Both the position numbers and the translations under genes were made by a program. Positions 1 through 8,435 of a stretch of DNA of 43,088 nucleotides are shown piece after piece (the first letter of the stretch is position 1; each line of letters begins with the position of its first letter). Below the pieces are notes generated by a model. The model searched no databases, had not been told where the DNA came from, and worked only from the letters and a program-made list of their open reading frames with translations. The DNA is from JAIEPT01 sp038217425 (GTDB taxonomy: Bacteria > Planctomycetota > Planctomycetia > Gemmatales > Gemmataceae), in assembly GCA_038217425.1 (NCBI GenBank), contig JBBQPM010000040.1, positions 1 to 43,088 on the forward strand. Reading direction: 5' to 3'.

Positions 1-53
1 CTTACGCCGCGCCGCTTGTCTTGATCCCGTATGCCATACTTGGCGGTTCCTCC

Positions 54-1085
54 ATGAAACGACTTCATGTTTCCCTCTGGGCGATGTTACTTTTCGCAGC
101 GTCGTCCGTTTCCGCTCAGGAACCCGAACCGCTCAAACTCCTCGTCAATTCCCCCGACGAACCGCGAACGAAATCGCTCTCTCTCGAGAAGGCCGCCGCG
201 TTCCTCGACCATCAATCGCTCGTCTGGACGCGCTCCAGGAAGTGCGGAACCTGTCATACGAATTACCCGTATCTGCTGGCTCGCCCGGCGCTCGGGGGCG
301 ACTTGAGTACGGTCCGCGAGGTGCGCGCGTTCTTCGAGAAGCGGATCGCCCACTGGGACGGCGACAAGAAAGGCGACGCGCCGCGCTGGGACACGGAGGT
401 CGTCGCCACCGCCGCAACGCTGGCGCTCTACGACGCCCGGACGACGAAAAAATTGCAGCCGTCGACTCGACAGGCGCTCGCGCGGATGTGGACGCTGCAG
501 CAAGAGTCTGGCGTCTGGAACTGGCTCAAATGCGGTTGGCCTCCGCTGGAGCACGACGATTACTACGGCGCCGTCTACGTCGCCGTCGCCGTGGGCCACG
601 CCCCCGACAATTACGCGGCGACGGACGAAGCCAGGGCCGGGCTCGCCTCCTTGCGCACGTACTTCGAGAACCATCCGCCTCCGAACTTGCATCACAAGGC
701 GATGCTCTTCTGGGCGGCGCAGAAGCTCGACGGGTTGATGTCCAAGAAGTTGCAGAAATCGACCATCCACGAACTGCTCGCCTTGCAAAAAGCGGACGGC
801 GGTTGGAGCCTGCCAGCCCTGGGCGACTGGGTCGGCTACGACGAACGCCCCAACAACCGCGCCGCCCCCAGCGACGGGTACGCCACGGGCCTCGTGATCT
901 TCGTGCTGCGTCAGGCGGGCGTCTCGGCGCGACACGAGGGGATCGCCAAAGGGGTTTTCTGGCTCAAGAAAAATCAGCGCGAATCGGGGAGCTGGTTCAC
1001 CCCCTCGCTCAATAACGACGACGATCACTTCATCACGCACGCCGGCACGGCCTATGCGGTGCTGGCGCTCAAAGCGTGCGAATGA
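54..1085 (+). CDS. Secreted CXXCH-containing alpha/alpha-toroid (prenyltransferase/squalene-cyclase-like) protein
   Basis: The product has 343 residues. The ATG at 54 gives a clean signal peptide (MKRL, hydrophobic core, cleavage near SVSAQ), while the in-frame start at 21 would bury it. About 55 residues into the mature chain is CGTCH, the c-type haem attachment pattern (CXXCH). The rest is rich in helices with Trp/Gly repeats such as ALQKADGGWSL and KNQRESGSWFTP. These QxxxGGW-type repeats are typical of the squalene-hopene cyclase/prenyltransferase toroid fold. No DXDD cyclase acid motif is visible, so a true terpene cyclase is unlikely. A periplasmic haem- or ligand-binding toroid protein is the best description, and its function is unknown. 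The gene is followed by dedA after 87 bp. Confidence 0.75.
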   Translation: MKRLHVSLWAMLLFAASSVSAQEPEPLKLLVNSPDEPRTKSLSLEKAAAFLDHQSLVWTRSRKCGTCHTNYPYLLARPALGGDLSTVREVRAFFEKRIAHWDGDKKGDAPRWDTEVVATAATLALYDARTTKKLQPSTRQALARMWTLQQESGVWNWLKCGWPPLEHDDYYGAVYVAVAVGHAPDNYAATDEARAGLASLRTYFENHPPPNLHHKAMLFWAAQKLDGLMSKKLQKSTIHELLALQKADGGWSLPALGDWVGYDERPNNRAAPSDGYATGLVIFVLRQAGVSARHEGIAKGVFWLKKNQRESGSWFTPSLNNDDDHFITHAGTAYAVLALKACE

Positions 1086-1172
1086 TCGCGACCGGCGCCA
1101 TCCGGGCTTTCCTTTCTCGCGAAGATCCTGCATAATTTGGGAGAAGTTCGTCGTCACGCCCGAGGATCCGCG

Positions 1173-1937
1173 GTGTTCGAACAATGGCTCAACGACTGGG
1201 GCTACCTGGGAGTTTTCCTCTCCCTCTTGGCCACCGGTCTCGGCTTTCCCATGCCGGAAGAAATCCCGGTGGTGGTCGGCGGAGCGCTGGTCGGCAGCAG
1301 CGATTCCTTTCGCGCCATCTACATGATCCCCTGCTGCATCGCCGGCGTCATTCTCGGGGACATCTGCCTCTATCTCATCGGCAGACTCTGGGGTGCCAAG
1401 CTCGTCGAAAGCGCCTTCCTGCAGAAGCGATTCCTGCCCCCCGAGCGCATGGCCAAGATCACCGAGAACTTCCAGAAGTACGGCATCAAGATTCTCCTCT
1501 TCGCCCGGCTCACGCCCGGCATTCGGGCGCCGATCTTCATCACCGCCGGCATCACGCGCTTGCCCTTCCACCAATTCCTGCTCGCCGACGGCATCTACGC
1601 CCTGCCCGGCGTCGGCCTGTTGTTCTTGCTCGGCTACTGGTCGGCCGACCATATCAAGACCCTCACCGCGCAGATCAATCAGGTGAAATCCTGGCTCGTG
1701 CTCGGCGGCTTGCTGATCGCGGTCCTCTACTTCACCTACCGCTTCCTGCGCCGGCCCATGGTCACCGGCAGTCCGCAAGACGTGCCGACGATCATGGAGC
1801 CGGTGAGCCACACGCTCAACACGATCGCCGAGCCGATCTTGCACGCCAATCGACCCAAGCCGGAAGCGTCGCCGCACGAAACCGCGCCGGCCAAGGTCGC
1901 TACCGATCCCCAGACGTTTCCCGGCGGCGACCGTTAG
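1173..1937 (+). CDS. DedA-family integral membrane protein
   Basis: The product has 254 residues. The GTG at 1173 is preferred because GAGG lies 7 bp upstream and the chain then begins at the DedA N-terminus (VFEQWLNDWGYLG). Family features include an early hydrophobic segment running into GFPMPEEIPVVVGG, where the acidic residues sit as in DedA proteins, then LGDICLYLIGRLWG. The segment FARLTPGIRAPIFITAG matches the conserved F-x-R-x2-P-G/R region. Several transmembrane helices follow. The last 60 residues are a polar Pro-rich cytoplasmic tail. DedA proteins belong to the VTT/SNARE-associated superfamily and act in membrane homeostasis, in some cases as lipid flippases. The exact substrate here cannot be told. 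A perfect hairpin overlaps the stop codon. Confidence 0.9.
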   Translation: MFEQWLNDWGYLGVFLSLLATGLGFPMPEEIPVVVGGALVGSSDSFRAIYMIPCCIAGVILGDICLYLIGRLWGAKLVESAFLQKRFLPPERMAKITENFQKYGIKILLFARLTPGIRAPIFITAGITRLPFHQFLLADGIYALPGVGLLFLLGYWSADHIKTLTAQINQVKSWLVLGGLLIAVLYFTYRFLRRPMVTGSPQDVPTIMEPVSHTLNTIAEPILHANRPKPEASPHETAPAKVATDPQTFPGGDR

Positions 1938-1991
1938 AGCCCGCAGCGCAAGCAAGGATCGAATTTCGACCTTGCTTGCGCTGCGGGCTCT
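1936..1991. repeat. Long perfect inverted repeat / probable terminator after dedA
   Basis: Arms 1936-1957 and 1970-1991 are perfectly complementary over 22 bp (AGAGCCCGCAGCGCAAGC...). A 12-nt spacer contains a further TCGA/TCGA pairing. The left arm starts inside the dedA stop codon. There is no strong T-run, so it may be a dispersed repeat that doubles as a transcript end. Confidence 0.75.
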
Positions 1992-2029
1992 TCGACAGCA
2001 ATTTACGCACGGATACTTAGGGTGCTTTC

Positions 2030-2638
2030 ATGGCCGCGAACGATCTGGTGCTGGCACTGACCGGAGCCAGTGGCTCTCCCTATGGCATCCGCCTACTCGA
2101 AGTGTTGCTGCGCGCCGGCAGGACCGTCCATTTGGTCATCAGTCCCGCGGCGGCCGAGGTATTGCTCCTGGAAATGGGCCGCACCGTGGCGCTCGGCGCC
2201 TTTCGGCTCGAAGATCTGCTGGGCGACTCGACGGCGTATCCCGGCACGGTCCACTACCACGACTATCGCGACTTCCGCGCCGGCATCGCCAGCGGCTCGT
2301 TCTTGACGGCGGGGATGATCGTTTGCCCGTGCAGTATGGGGACGGTCGCCGCCATCGCGCATGGGTTGTCGCAGAACTTGATCCACCGGGCCGCGGACGT
2401 GCATCTGAAAGAACGCCGCAAGCTGGTGCTGGTGCCGCGCGAAACGCCACTGCATCTGGTGCAGCTTCGCAACTTGACGGCGTGCGCCGAAGCCGGCGCC
2501 GTGGTGCTCCCGGCGATGCCCGCGTTTTACACGCAGCCGCGAACGCTTGACGACATGATCAACTTCATCGTGGGCCGAATCTGCGACCAGGTTGGCGTCG
2601 AGCACGGCCTGTTCCCGCGCTGGAGCGAACCTTCATGA
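2030..2638 (+). CDS. ubiX: UbiX-family flavin prenyltransferase
   Basis: The product has 202 residues, the usual length for UbiX/Pad1. UbiX joins a dimethylallyl group to FMN to make prenyl-FMN, the cofactor of UbiD decarboxylases. In many bacteria this serves quinone synthesis. The N-terminus LVLALTGASGSPYGIRLLEV carries the GASGSPYG phosphate/FMN-binding loop (residues 12-19). Further on come CPCSMGTVAAIAHGLSQNLIHRAADV and ERRKLVLVPRETPLH, both highly conserved in the family. The C-terminal part continues PAMPAFYTQPRTLDDMINF. No ubiD is present in the window, so the partner must be elsewhere. The next gene starts 68 bp after the stop. Confidence 0.95.
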   Translation: MAANDLVLALTGASGSPYGIRLLEVLLRAGRTVHLVISPAAAEVLLLEMGRTVALGAFRLEDLLGDSTAYPGTVHYHDYRDFRAGIASGSFLTAGMIVCPCSMGTVAAIAHGLSQNLIHRAADVHLKERRKLVLVPRETPLHLVQLRNLTACAEAGAVVLPAMPAFYTQPRTLDDMINFIVGRICDQVGVEHGLFPRWSEPS

Positions 2639-2706
2639 TGCCGCCCGCCTTCCGCGGGCATACGTTATCCTCTCTCCCCATTCCATTCCGCCCGAGGAGT
2701 CAACTC

Positions 2707-3129
2707 GTGAAATCGTCAGCAATCGTCGGCCTCGCTTTACTGTTCGCGGGCTTCGTTCTGCCCACGGCCAATCAGGCTCAGGAGAAAAAAGTGGACACGC
2801 GCGTTTTCGAATTGCGAACCTACACCGTCTATCCCGACAAGATGAAGGACATGCATGCCCGCTTTCGCGATCACACCTGCAAGTTGCTCGAAAAGCACGG
2901 CATGACGCTGCTGGGCTTCTGGACGCCGATCGACGAGAAAGGGGCCCAGGAGAAGCTCGTGTATCTCGTCGCGCACAAGAGCAAGGCGGCGGCCGACGCG
3001 AGTTGGGCGGCGTTCCGCGCCGACCCCGACTGGATCAAGGCGCGCGACGCCTCGGAGGCGCCCGGCAAGATCGTCGTCAAGGTCGAAGCGTCGTTCTTCA
3101 ATCCGACCGATTACTCCGCGTTGAAATAA
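2707..3129 (+). CDS. Secreted NIPSNAP-family protein
   Basis: The product has 140 residues. The GTG at 2707 is preceded by GAGGAG about 9 bp upstream and gives a signal peptide (MKSSAIVGLALLFAGFVLPTANQAQ). An upstream in-frame ATG overlapping ubiX would hide it. The mature part starts with VFELRTYTVYPDKMKDMHARF, which is the NIPSNAP signature (ELRTYT...G/K). HGMTLLGFWTP and the WAAFRADPDWIKARDASE region are also typical of this ferredoxin-like-fold family. The biochemical role of bacterial NIPSNAPs is not established. The gene ends 10 bp before the esterase, whose Shine-Dalgarno (AAGGAG) overlaps this stop codon, so the two are probably cotranscribed. Confidence 0.85.
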   Translation: MKSSAIVGLALLFAGFVLPTANQAQEKKVDTRVFELRTYTVYPDKMKDMHARFRDHTCKLLEKHGMTLLGFWTPIDEKGAQEKLVYLVAHKSKAAADASWAAFRADPDWIKARDASEAPGKIVVKVEASFFNPTDYSALK

Positions 3130-3139
3130 GGAGTCCGTC

Positions 3140-4039
3140 ATGTTTCGCGTTGTTCTCGCTCTCGCGGTCGCTTGCTGCACAAGCGGACTGGCTCAGGAAA
3201 AGCCCAAGAAAGCGCCGCCGATCAACCTCGTGACCGACGGGTACAAGACCGGCGACTTCGTCTACCGCAAGACGCCGCAAGGCGAACTCACGATGCACGT
3301 CCACTACCCCGAGGACTGGAAAAACACGGATCGTCGACCGGTCATCGTGTTCTTCTTCGGCGGCGGTTGGAACAGCGGTTCGTATTTGCAGTTCGTGCCG
3401 CAAGCGCAGTACCTGGCCAGCCGCGGCATGGTCGCGTGCTGCGCCGACTATCGCATAAAATCCCTGCACAAGACGACGCCCGACCAGTGCGTGGTCGATG
3501 CGAAGTCGGCGATTCGCTGGGTGCGTGCGAACGCGGACAAACTGGGCATCGATCCGCAAAAGGTGGTGGCATCGGGCGGCTCGGCCGGCGGTCATCTCGC
3601 CGCGGCGACGGCGCTCGTCCCCGGCTTCGACGCCGCCGAGGACGACGCCAAGATTTCACCGATCCCCAATGCCCTCATCCTGTACAACCCGGCGCTGAAC
3701 CTCAAAGACCACCCGGCCAAAAATGCGGAGGGCAAAGCGATCGGCGCCGACATTTCGCCCACGCTGTTTCTGCACGCCAAAACCCCGCCGACGATTTTGT
3801 ACTTCGGCACCGACGACAAGCTGTCGGAGCAAGGCAAGGAGTACGTGGAGAAAGCGACCGGGCTCGGCTTCAAAGCAGAAATGTACTTGGCGGACGGACA
3901 GGCCCACGGCTTCTTCAATCGCGCGCCCTGGCTGCAGGTGACGACGATTCGAACCGACGAGTTCCTGCAATCGCTCGGGTATCTGACGGGCTCGGCTCGG
4001 CTGCAAATGCCGTCGGACGCCAAGCCGTTGCGGAAGTGA
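3140..4039 (+). CDS. Secreted alpha/beta-hydrolase, acetyl-esterase/lipase-like
   Basis: The product has 299 residues with a signal peptide (MFRVVLALAVACCTSGLAQ). It belongs to the BD-FAE/hormone-sensitive-lipase-like esterases. The oxyanion segment is FFGGGWNSGS (residues 73-81). The nucleophile elbow is SGGSAGGHLAAA with Ser148. The acid is probably in YFGTDDKLSE (Asp225 or Asp226), and the base is His256 in GQAHGFFN. Relatives remove acetyl or acyl groups from sugars or small esters outside the cytoplasm. It is probably cotranscribed with the NIPSNAP gene 10 bp upstream. It converges on rnr, with a long inverted repeat between them. Confidence 0.88.
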   Translation: MFRVVLALAVACCTSGLAQEKPKKAPPINLVTDGYKTGDFVYRKTPQGELTMHVHYPEDWKNTDRRPVIVFFFGGGWNSGSYLQFVPQAQYLASRGMVACCADYRIKSLHKTTPDQCVVDAKSAIRWVRANADKLGIDPQKVVASGGSAGGHLAAATALVPGFDAAEDDAKISPIPNALILYNPALNLKDHPAKNAEGKAIGADISPTLFLHAKTPPTILYFGTDDKLSEQGKEYVEKATGLGFKAEMYLADGQAHGFFNRAPWLQVTTIRTDEFLQSLGYLTGSARLQMPSDAKPLRK

Positions 4040-4056
4040 CTATGATGCAAGCCCAG

Positions 4057-4131
4057 CGGGTGAGGGTCTCCGAACCCCTGGGATAAACTCTCGCGACCGC
4101 AAGATCCAAGGGGTTCGGAGACCCTCACCCG
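4057..4131. repeat. Long inverted repeat between convergent esterase and rnr genes
   Basis: Arms 4057-4084 and 4104-4131 (CGGGTGAGGGTCTCCGAACC...) pair over 28 bp with one mismatch, around a 19-nt loop. Each arm can also fold locally (GGGT...ACCC). The position between two converging 3' ends suggests a bidirectional transcription end. The length and lack of T-runs suggest a dispersed repeat element. Confidence 0.75.
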
Positions 4132-4171
4132 TGGGGGCTTATCGCTGTCTCACAGTGCACCCCATACTACT

Positions 4172-6358
4172 TCAATCCTGCGCGTCGTGCCGATTCTCCT
4201 CGCCCCGCTTTTTCTTGCCGGGTTTCTTCTCCGGCTGCGGCCCTTCCATCACGCGAAAGTCGAGCTGCCGACGCGCCAGGTCGACACGTACCGCTTTCAC
4301 CCGCACCTTGTCGCCCAGCCGAAACGGCCGCTTCGTGCGTTGCCCGATCAACGCGTGCGTCACGTCGTCGAAGTAATAGTAATCGTCCGGCAACGTGCTG
4401 ATGTGCACCAATCCCTCGACCGGGATCGTGTCGGCCTGGGCGTAGAAGCCGTAGTCGGCGACGCCAGTGATGATCGCGCTCCACTCGGAACCGATCCGTT
4501 CGCTCATGTACATCAGCAGCTTGTGCTTCACCAACTCGCGTTCGGCCGTCTCGGCGCGGCGTTCCATCTTGCTGCAGTGATCGCCTAATGCCTTGAGTTC
4601 GTCGAAATCGTTACCCGCCTTGCCGCGGCGGAAGAGCTGGTCGAGCAGGCGATGCACCGTCAGATCGGGATAGCGCCGAATCGGCGACGTGAAGTGGCAG
4701 TAGTTCTCGCTTGCCAGGGCGTAGTGGTCGTCCTTCTCCGGGCTGTATGTCGCCTGTTTTAGGCTACGAAGTAGGGCGTAGTGCACGGCCCGTGCCTCCG
4801 GTTTGCCGGCCGACATCTTGAGTACGCGCTGGAGCGCGAAACGGTCCTGCGCCTGCGTGATCTTGTAGCCGAAGAGGAGCGCGAACTCGGCGAACCCCTT
4901 CAGTTTGTTCGGCTCCGGCGCCGGATGGATGCGGCGTAGGAATAACAACGCGCGATCGTCCAGATGTTCAGCCACCGCTTCGTTGGCGGCGAGCATGAAC
5001 TCCTCGATCATCTTGTGGCTCATGTCATTCGTGCGAAGATGGGCGCCGCTCACTTTGCCGTCGTTGTCGTACTCGAGCTGCACCTCGGGCATGTCCAGTT
5101 CCAGGGCGCCTCGCTTGACTCGGCGTTTGTGCAGGATCTTCGCCAGATCGCGCATCTTGAGCACGAGGTCGAGGATCGCCGGTTCCAGATCGACCGTTTG
5201 GCCCGCGTCGACCGCGGCGAGAATCTCCGAAATTTGCTCGTACGTGAAACGCCTACGGTTCTTGATGGCGGCATTGGTGAGGCGGACAGTCGTGCGCTGG
5301 CCCGTCGGCGTGAAGTCGATGAGCGCGGTCTTGACGAAGCGCACCTTGTCCTGCTGCAGACTGGCGAGACCGTTGGAGAGCACTTCAGGGAACATCGGGA
5401 TGACGCGCTGCGGCAGATAGATGCTGGTCGCGCGTCGGCGCGCCTCGGCATCGAGGGCGCCCCCCAGCGGCGCGAAAGCGCCGACGTCGGCGATGTGTAC
5501 GCCCAGTTGCCAGTGCTTGCTTTCGGGATCGACGGTGAGCGAGACGGCGTCGTCGAAATCGCGGGCGTCGATCGGATCGATCGTGATCGTGAGCCAACCG
5601 GTCAAATCTTCTCGGCCCTGGAGGTCGTTCTCGTTGAACTGCCCGGCGATGATGCGGGCTTCTTCGAGAACGTCTTCGGGGAAGGCGTCGGGCAATCCGA
5701 GGGCGCGAATAATCGACAGCGTGTCGACGCCGGGCTGGCCGCGGACGCCGAGGATTTCGGTGATGACGCCTTCGCCGCGATCGTCGAGCGAGGGGAAGCG
5801 GACCATTTCGAAGACGACCTGATCGCCGGGCTTGGCTCCCTTGGCTCCGGGATCGCCGACGAAGACGGAATGGGCGAAGACGTTGCCGTCGACGCGGACG
5901 AAGCTTTCGCCTTCGCGTTCGAAGTAGGCGCCGACGAACTGCTTGGTGGCGCGTTCCATGACGCGGAGGATTTCGCCGCGCGGGCCTTTGCCTTGCCGGC
6001 CGGTCTGACTGCGAATGCGAACGAGGACGGCATCGCCGGTGGAAGCGTCGCGGATCTTGTCCTCGGGGATGTAGATTTCGGGGCCGACCGTACCGGCGAC
6101 GGGATGAGGGCGGACGAAGCCGAAGCCGGTCGCGGTCTTGCGGAAGGTGCCGACGATGCCGACTTGTTCGGTGATCGGCTTGAGGGCGTGGTTCTTGCCG
6201 AATTCGAGTTTGCCGGCCTTGATGAGTTTACGGACGGCGATTTTGAACTCGTCATAGCGGCCGGCGAGGTCGAGTTTGTGAGCGAGGGCCCGGGCCTTGA
6301 CGGGGCGGTACTCTGGGCGGGCGACGTACTGAAGGATTTGGGTTTCGAGCATTTGCAT
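4172..6358 (-). CDS. rnr: Ribonuclease R (RNB-family 3'-5' exoribonuclease)
   Basis: The product has 728 residues from the ATG at 6358; the open frame runs further upstream but that part is unlike the family and overlaps the next gene. RNase R degrades structured RNA processively from the 3' end. From the N-terminus there is a helix-turn-helix-like region (1-60), then a cold-shock/OB domain with GTFRKTATGFGFVRP near 70. The RNB catalytic core begins near 255. Its motif IDPIDARDFDDAVSL carries the metal-binding aspartates (about 261, 267, 269, 270). A C-terminal S1 domain starts near SAIITGVADYGFYAQ. The end is a basic, Lys-rich tail (EKKPGKKKRGEE), as is common in RNase R. It is divergent from the acyltransferase gene, with a 33-bp gap. 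Confidence 0.95.
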   Translation of the reverse strand: MQMLETQILQYVARPEYRPVKARALAHKLDLAGRYDEFKIAVRKLIKAGKLEFGKNHALKPITEQVGIVGTFRKTATGFGFVRPHPVAGTVGPEIYIPEDKIRDASTGDAVLVRIRSQTGRQGKGPRGEILRVMERATKQFVGAYFEREGESFVRVDGNVFAHSVFVGDPGAKGAKPGDQVVFEMVRFPSLDDRGEGVITEILGVRGQPGVDTLSIIRALGLPDAFPEDVLEEARIIAGQFNENDLQGREDLTGWLTITIDPIDARDFDDAVSLTVDPESKHWQLGVHIADVGAFAPLGGALDAEARRRATSIYLPQRVIPMFPEVLSNGLASLQQDKVRFVKTALIDFTPTGQRTTVRLTNAAIKNRRRFTYEQISEILAAVDAGQTVDLEPAILDLVLKMRDLAKILHKRRVKRGALELDMPEVQLEYDNDGKVSGAHLRTNDMSHKMIEEFMLAANEAVAEHLDDRALLFLRRIHPAPEPNKLKGFAEFALLFGYKITQAQDRFALQRVLKMSAGKPEARAVHYALLRSLKQATYSPEKDDHYALASENYCHFTSPIRRYPDLTVHRLLDQLFRRGKAGNDFDELKALGDHCSKMERRAETAERELVKHKLLMYMSERIGSEWSAIITGVADYGFYAQADTIPVEGLVHISTLPDDYYYFDDVTHALIGQRTKRPFRLGDKVRVKAVRVDLARRQLDFRVMEGPQPEKKPGKKKRGEENRHDAQD

Positions 6359-6391
6359 GGTAGAGATTAGGGATATGCGGAGGATATAGGT

Positions 6392-7510
6392 TTGCGATTT
6401 CGATTGGTATCGACGGCCGAGGAACTCGAGACATTGCTCCCCGCCTGGGCGGAGCTTTGGTCCCGTGCCGCTCGCCCCGAGGCGATGGCGTCTCCCGATT
6501 GGCTCTCCACATGGTGGAAACGGTACGGCTCGGGTCGGCGCTTGGCCGTTGGTATATTCTACGAGGCGGATCAACTGGTCGGCGTGGCAGCGTGCTGCCT
6601 GCGGACGTTTTCGTATCGCCCGGGCCTGCATTTTCGTCGGCTCGAGATGCTCGGCGCGGGGGACGACGAGAGCGACGCCGTCTGCTCCGAGTATCTGAAT
6701 TTGCTGGCACAGAGGGATCGCGAGCAAGCGGTGGCGGACGCGTTTGCCGAGCATCTGGCGGCGGGCGCTTTCGGGCCGTGGGACGAGTGGGTTTTGGAAG
6801 GTGCGTCTGCGGACGATCCGATGGGTGCATGCCTCAAAGACGCGTTCGCCCGGCAAAGGTTCGCGCTGGAGATTCAAGAAACGACGCAGGCGCCCTATTT
6901 GCGGTTGCCGGGCTCGTGGGACGAGTTGGTCGCCTCGCTGAAAAAGAAGAAACGCTACACGCTCCGCTCAGCGTGGAAGGCATTCCTGGAATGGAGCGGC
7001 GGCGATTATCGGCTGGAACACGCGACCGACGCCGAGTCGCTGCGTCGTGGGCAAGACATCCTGCATCAGCTTCACGCCGACCGCTGGCAATCGGCGGACC
7101 GTTCGGGTGTCTTCGCGTCGGCGCGCTTTCGCGAGTTTCACGCGGAGATGATCGAAGCCTGGCAGCCGCGCGGCCTCGTCGATCTCTGCTGGCTCAGCGT
7201 CCGTGGCGAACCGGTTGCCGTGCATTACAGCCTTCGGCTCGGCGGAAAGATCTACTTCTACCAGTGCGGCCGAAAGGTCGGCGTTCCGGGCCGGGTGCGC
7301 GTCGGCATCGTCATGCTGCGTCTGGTGCTGACCGAAGCGATGGCCGTCGGCGTGCGCGAGTTCGATTTTCTAGGGGGTGCGGCACGTTACAAATCGCTCT
7401 TCACGCGCACGTCGCGCTCGATCGTGACGATGCGCGTCGCCCGCGGCTGGCGTGAGACGGCGCGAAAGGCGGCGCGCGGACTTATCGACTACTGGCGCGG
7501 TCACGGCTGA
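6392..7510 (+). CDS. CelD/BcsL-like (FemAB-type GNAT) acyltransferase
   Basis: The product has 372 residues. The TTG start at 6392 is supported by GGAGG 8 bp upstream. The layout matches the Acetyltransf_6/CelD-BcsL family. The N-terminal half contains WLSTWWKRYGSGRRLAVGIFYEADQLVGVAAC. The C-terminal half contains WLSVRGEPVAVHYSLRLGGKIYFYQCG and the conserved end VREFDFLGGAARYKSLFTR. Such proteins usually modify exopolysaccharide or cellulose-like polymers, or form amide bonds with aminoacyl/acyl donors. No polysaccharide cluster surrounds it, so the acceptor cannot be inferred. Its stop overlaps the convergent sugar-binding gene by 10 bp. Confidence 0.85.
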   Translation: MRFRLVSTAEELETLLPAWAELWSRAARPEAMASPDWLSTWWKRYGSGRRLAVGIFYEADQLVGVAACCLRTFSYRPGLHFRRLEMLGAGDDESDAVCSEYLNLLAQRDREQAVADAFAEHLAAGAFGPWDEWVLEGASADDPMGACLKDAFARQRFALEIQETTQAPYLRLPGSWDELVASLKKKKRYTLRSAWKAFLEWSGGDYRLEHATDAESLRRGQDILHQLHADRWQSADRSGVFASARFREFHAEMIEAWQPRGLVDLCWLSVRGEPVAVHYSLRLGGKIYFYQCGRKVGVPGRVRVGIVMLRLVLTEAMAVGVREFDFLGGAARYKSLFTRTSRSIVTMRVARGWRETARKAARGLIDYWRGHG

Positions 7511-8424
7511 AGTTCGGGATGCCGATAGAGCTTCGTCGGGATTAACTGCAGCGGCGCCGGTCGCTTCCCCGCGAAGTAATCGCGAATCGCTGCGTACGTC
7601 TTCCGCGCGATCTCCTCGGGGAACTGCATCGGCTCGTCGTAAAATTTACCCGCCTCGATCGCGTCGATGCCTTCCTTCTGACCGTCGAAGCTGACGATGT
7701 GAATGAGCCCGAGCCCGCGATTCTTGCGTGCCTCCTCGACGGCGACCAATGCCCCCAGCGCGGAAGGGTCGTTGATCGCGAAGATCCCCTGCGGGTTCAG
7801 ATCCAGAAGCGCCGCCGCGGCCTGTCGGCCCGGTTCGCGTTCGCCCTTGCCGTCGCGGTACGGCTTGATCAGCTCGATCTTGCGTTCTGCCTTCGCGTTG
7901 TGTTCCTCGATGACCTGCTCGAAGCCGCGCACGCGGAGCTGACACGATTCCGCATCGGGAAAATGGATGATCGCGACCTTGCCGCCGGCGTCCCCCAGCG
8001 CCTTGATCATCGCCCGCGCCGCCAAGCGGCCGCCGGACTGGTTGTCCGTGGCGATGTGAGCGACGATCTCGCAATTCGTGTCGAGACAGGCAAGATCGGC
8101 AGTGAAGACCGGCACCTTGGCCGCGTTGGCCTTGGCGATCGTCTCGCCCAAACCATTGGCCCGCGTCGGACACAGCACGATCGCTGCCGTCTTGCGCTGC
8201 AGGAACGACTTGACCTGCTGATGCTGCTTTTCCAGATCGTTGTCGCCGTCCTCGACGAAGACTTCGTAGCCGCCGTTCTCGGCTTCCGTACGGAAGGTGT
8301 CGGCGATGGTCTTGAAGAACGGATTCCGCAACGAGAGCACGGAGATGCCGATCTTTTCCTTGGCCTTTTCGGGCGATTTACAGCCGACGAGTAGGCATGC
8401 CGCGAGCAGCAACAAGATACGCAT
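7501..8424 (-). CDS. Sugar-binding lipoprotein (RbsB-like periplasmic binding protein), no transporter nearby
   Basis: The product has 307 residues. A lipobox LLVGC near residue 14 gives a lipoprotein. The mature part is a type-I periplasmic binding protein: IGISVLSLRNPFFKTIADTF, then DNDLEKQHQQVKSFLQ, IVLCPT, VAHIATDNQSGGRLAARAM, then GIFAINDPSALGALVAVEEA and VSFDGQKEGIDAI. These match ribose/galactose-binding proteins of ABC uptake systems. The start has GGGAG 7 bp upstream. No ATPase or permease gene is adjacent, so it may serve a distant transporter or act as a sensor. Its 3' end overlaps the convergent acyltransferase gene by 10 bp. A hairpin-rich repeat lies directly upstream. Confidence 0.9.
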   Translation of the reverse strand: MRILLLLAACLLVGCKSPEKAKEKIGISVLSLRNPFFKTIADTFRTEAENGGYEVFVEDGDNDLEKQHQQVKSFLQRKTAAIVLCPTRANGLGETIAKANAAKVPVFTADLACLDTNCEIVAHIATDNQSGGRLAARAMIKALGDAGGKVAIIHFPDAESCQLRVRGFEQVIEEHNAKAERKIELIKPYRDGKGEREPGRQAAAALLDLNPQGIFAINDPSALGALVAVEEARKNRGLGLIHIVSFDGQKEGIDAIEAGKFYDEPMQFPEEIARKTYAAIRDYFAGKRPAPLQLIPTKLYRHPELQP

Positions 8425-8435
8425 GGAGAGTCTCC

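Noticed and set aside
87..1955. 622-codon frame on the - strand across the toroid and dedA genes
   Set aside because: It has very high Arg/Gly/Ala content, no family motif and covers two well-supported genes in the opposite direction. GC-rich codon bias produces such shadows.
6359..6877. N-terminal extension of the rnr frame into the acyltransferase gene
   Set aside because: The extra 173 residues are unlike RNase R and overlap a supported gene; the normal start is the ATG at 6358.
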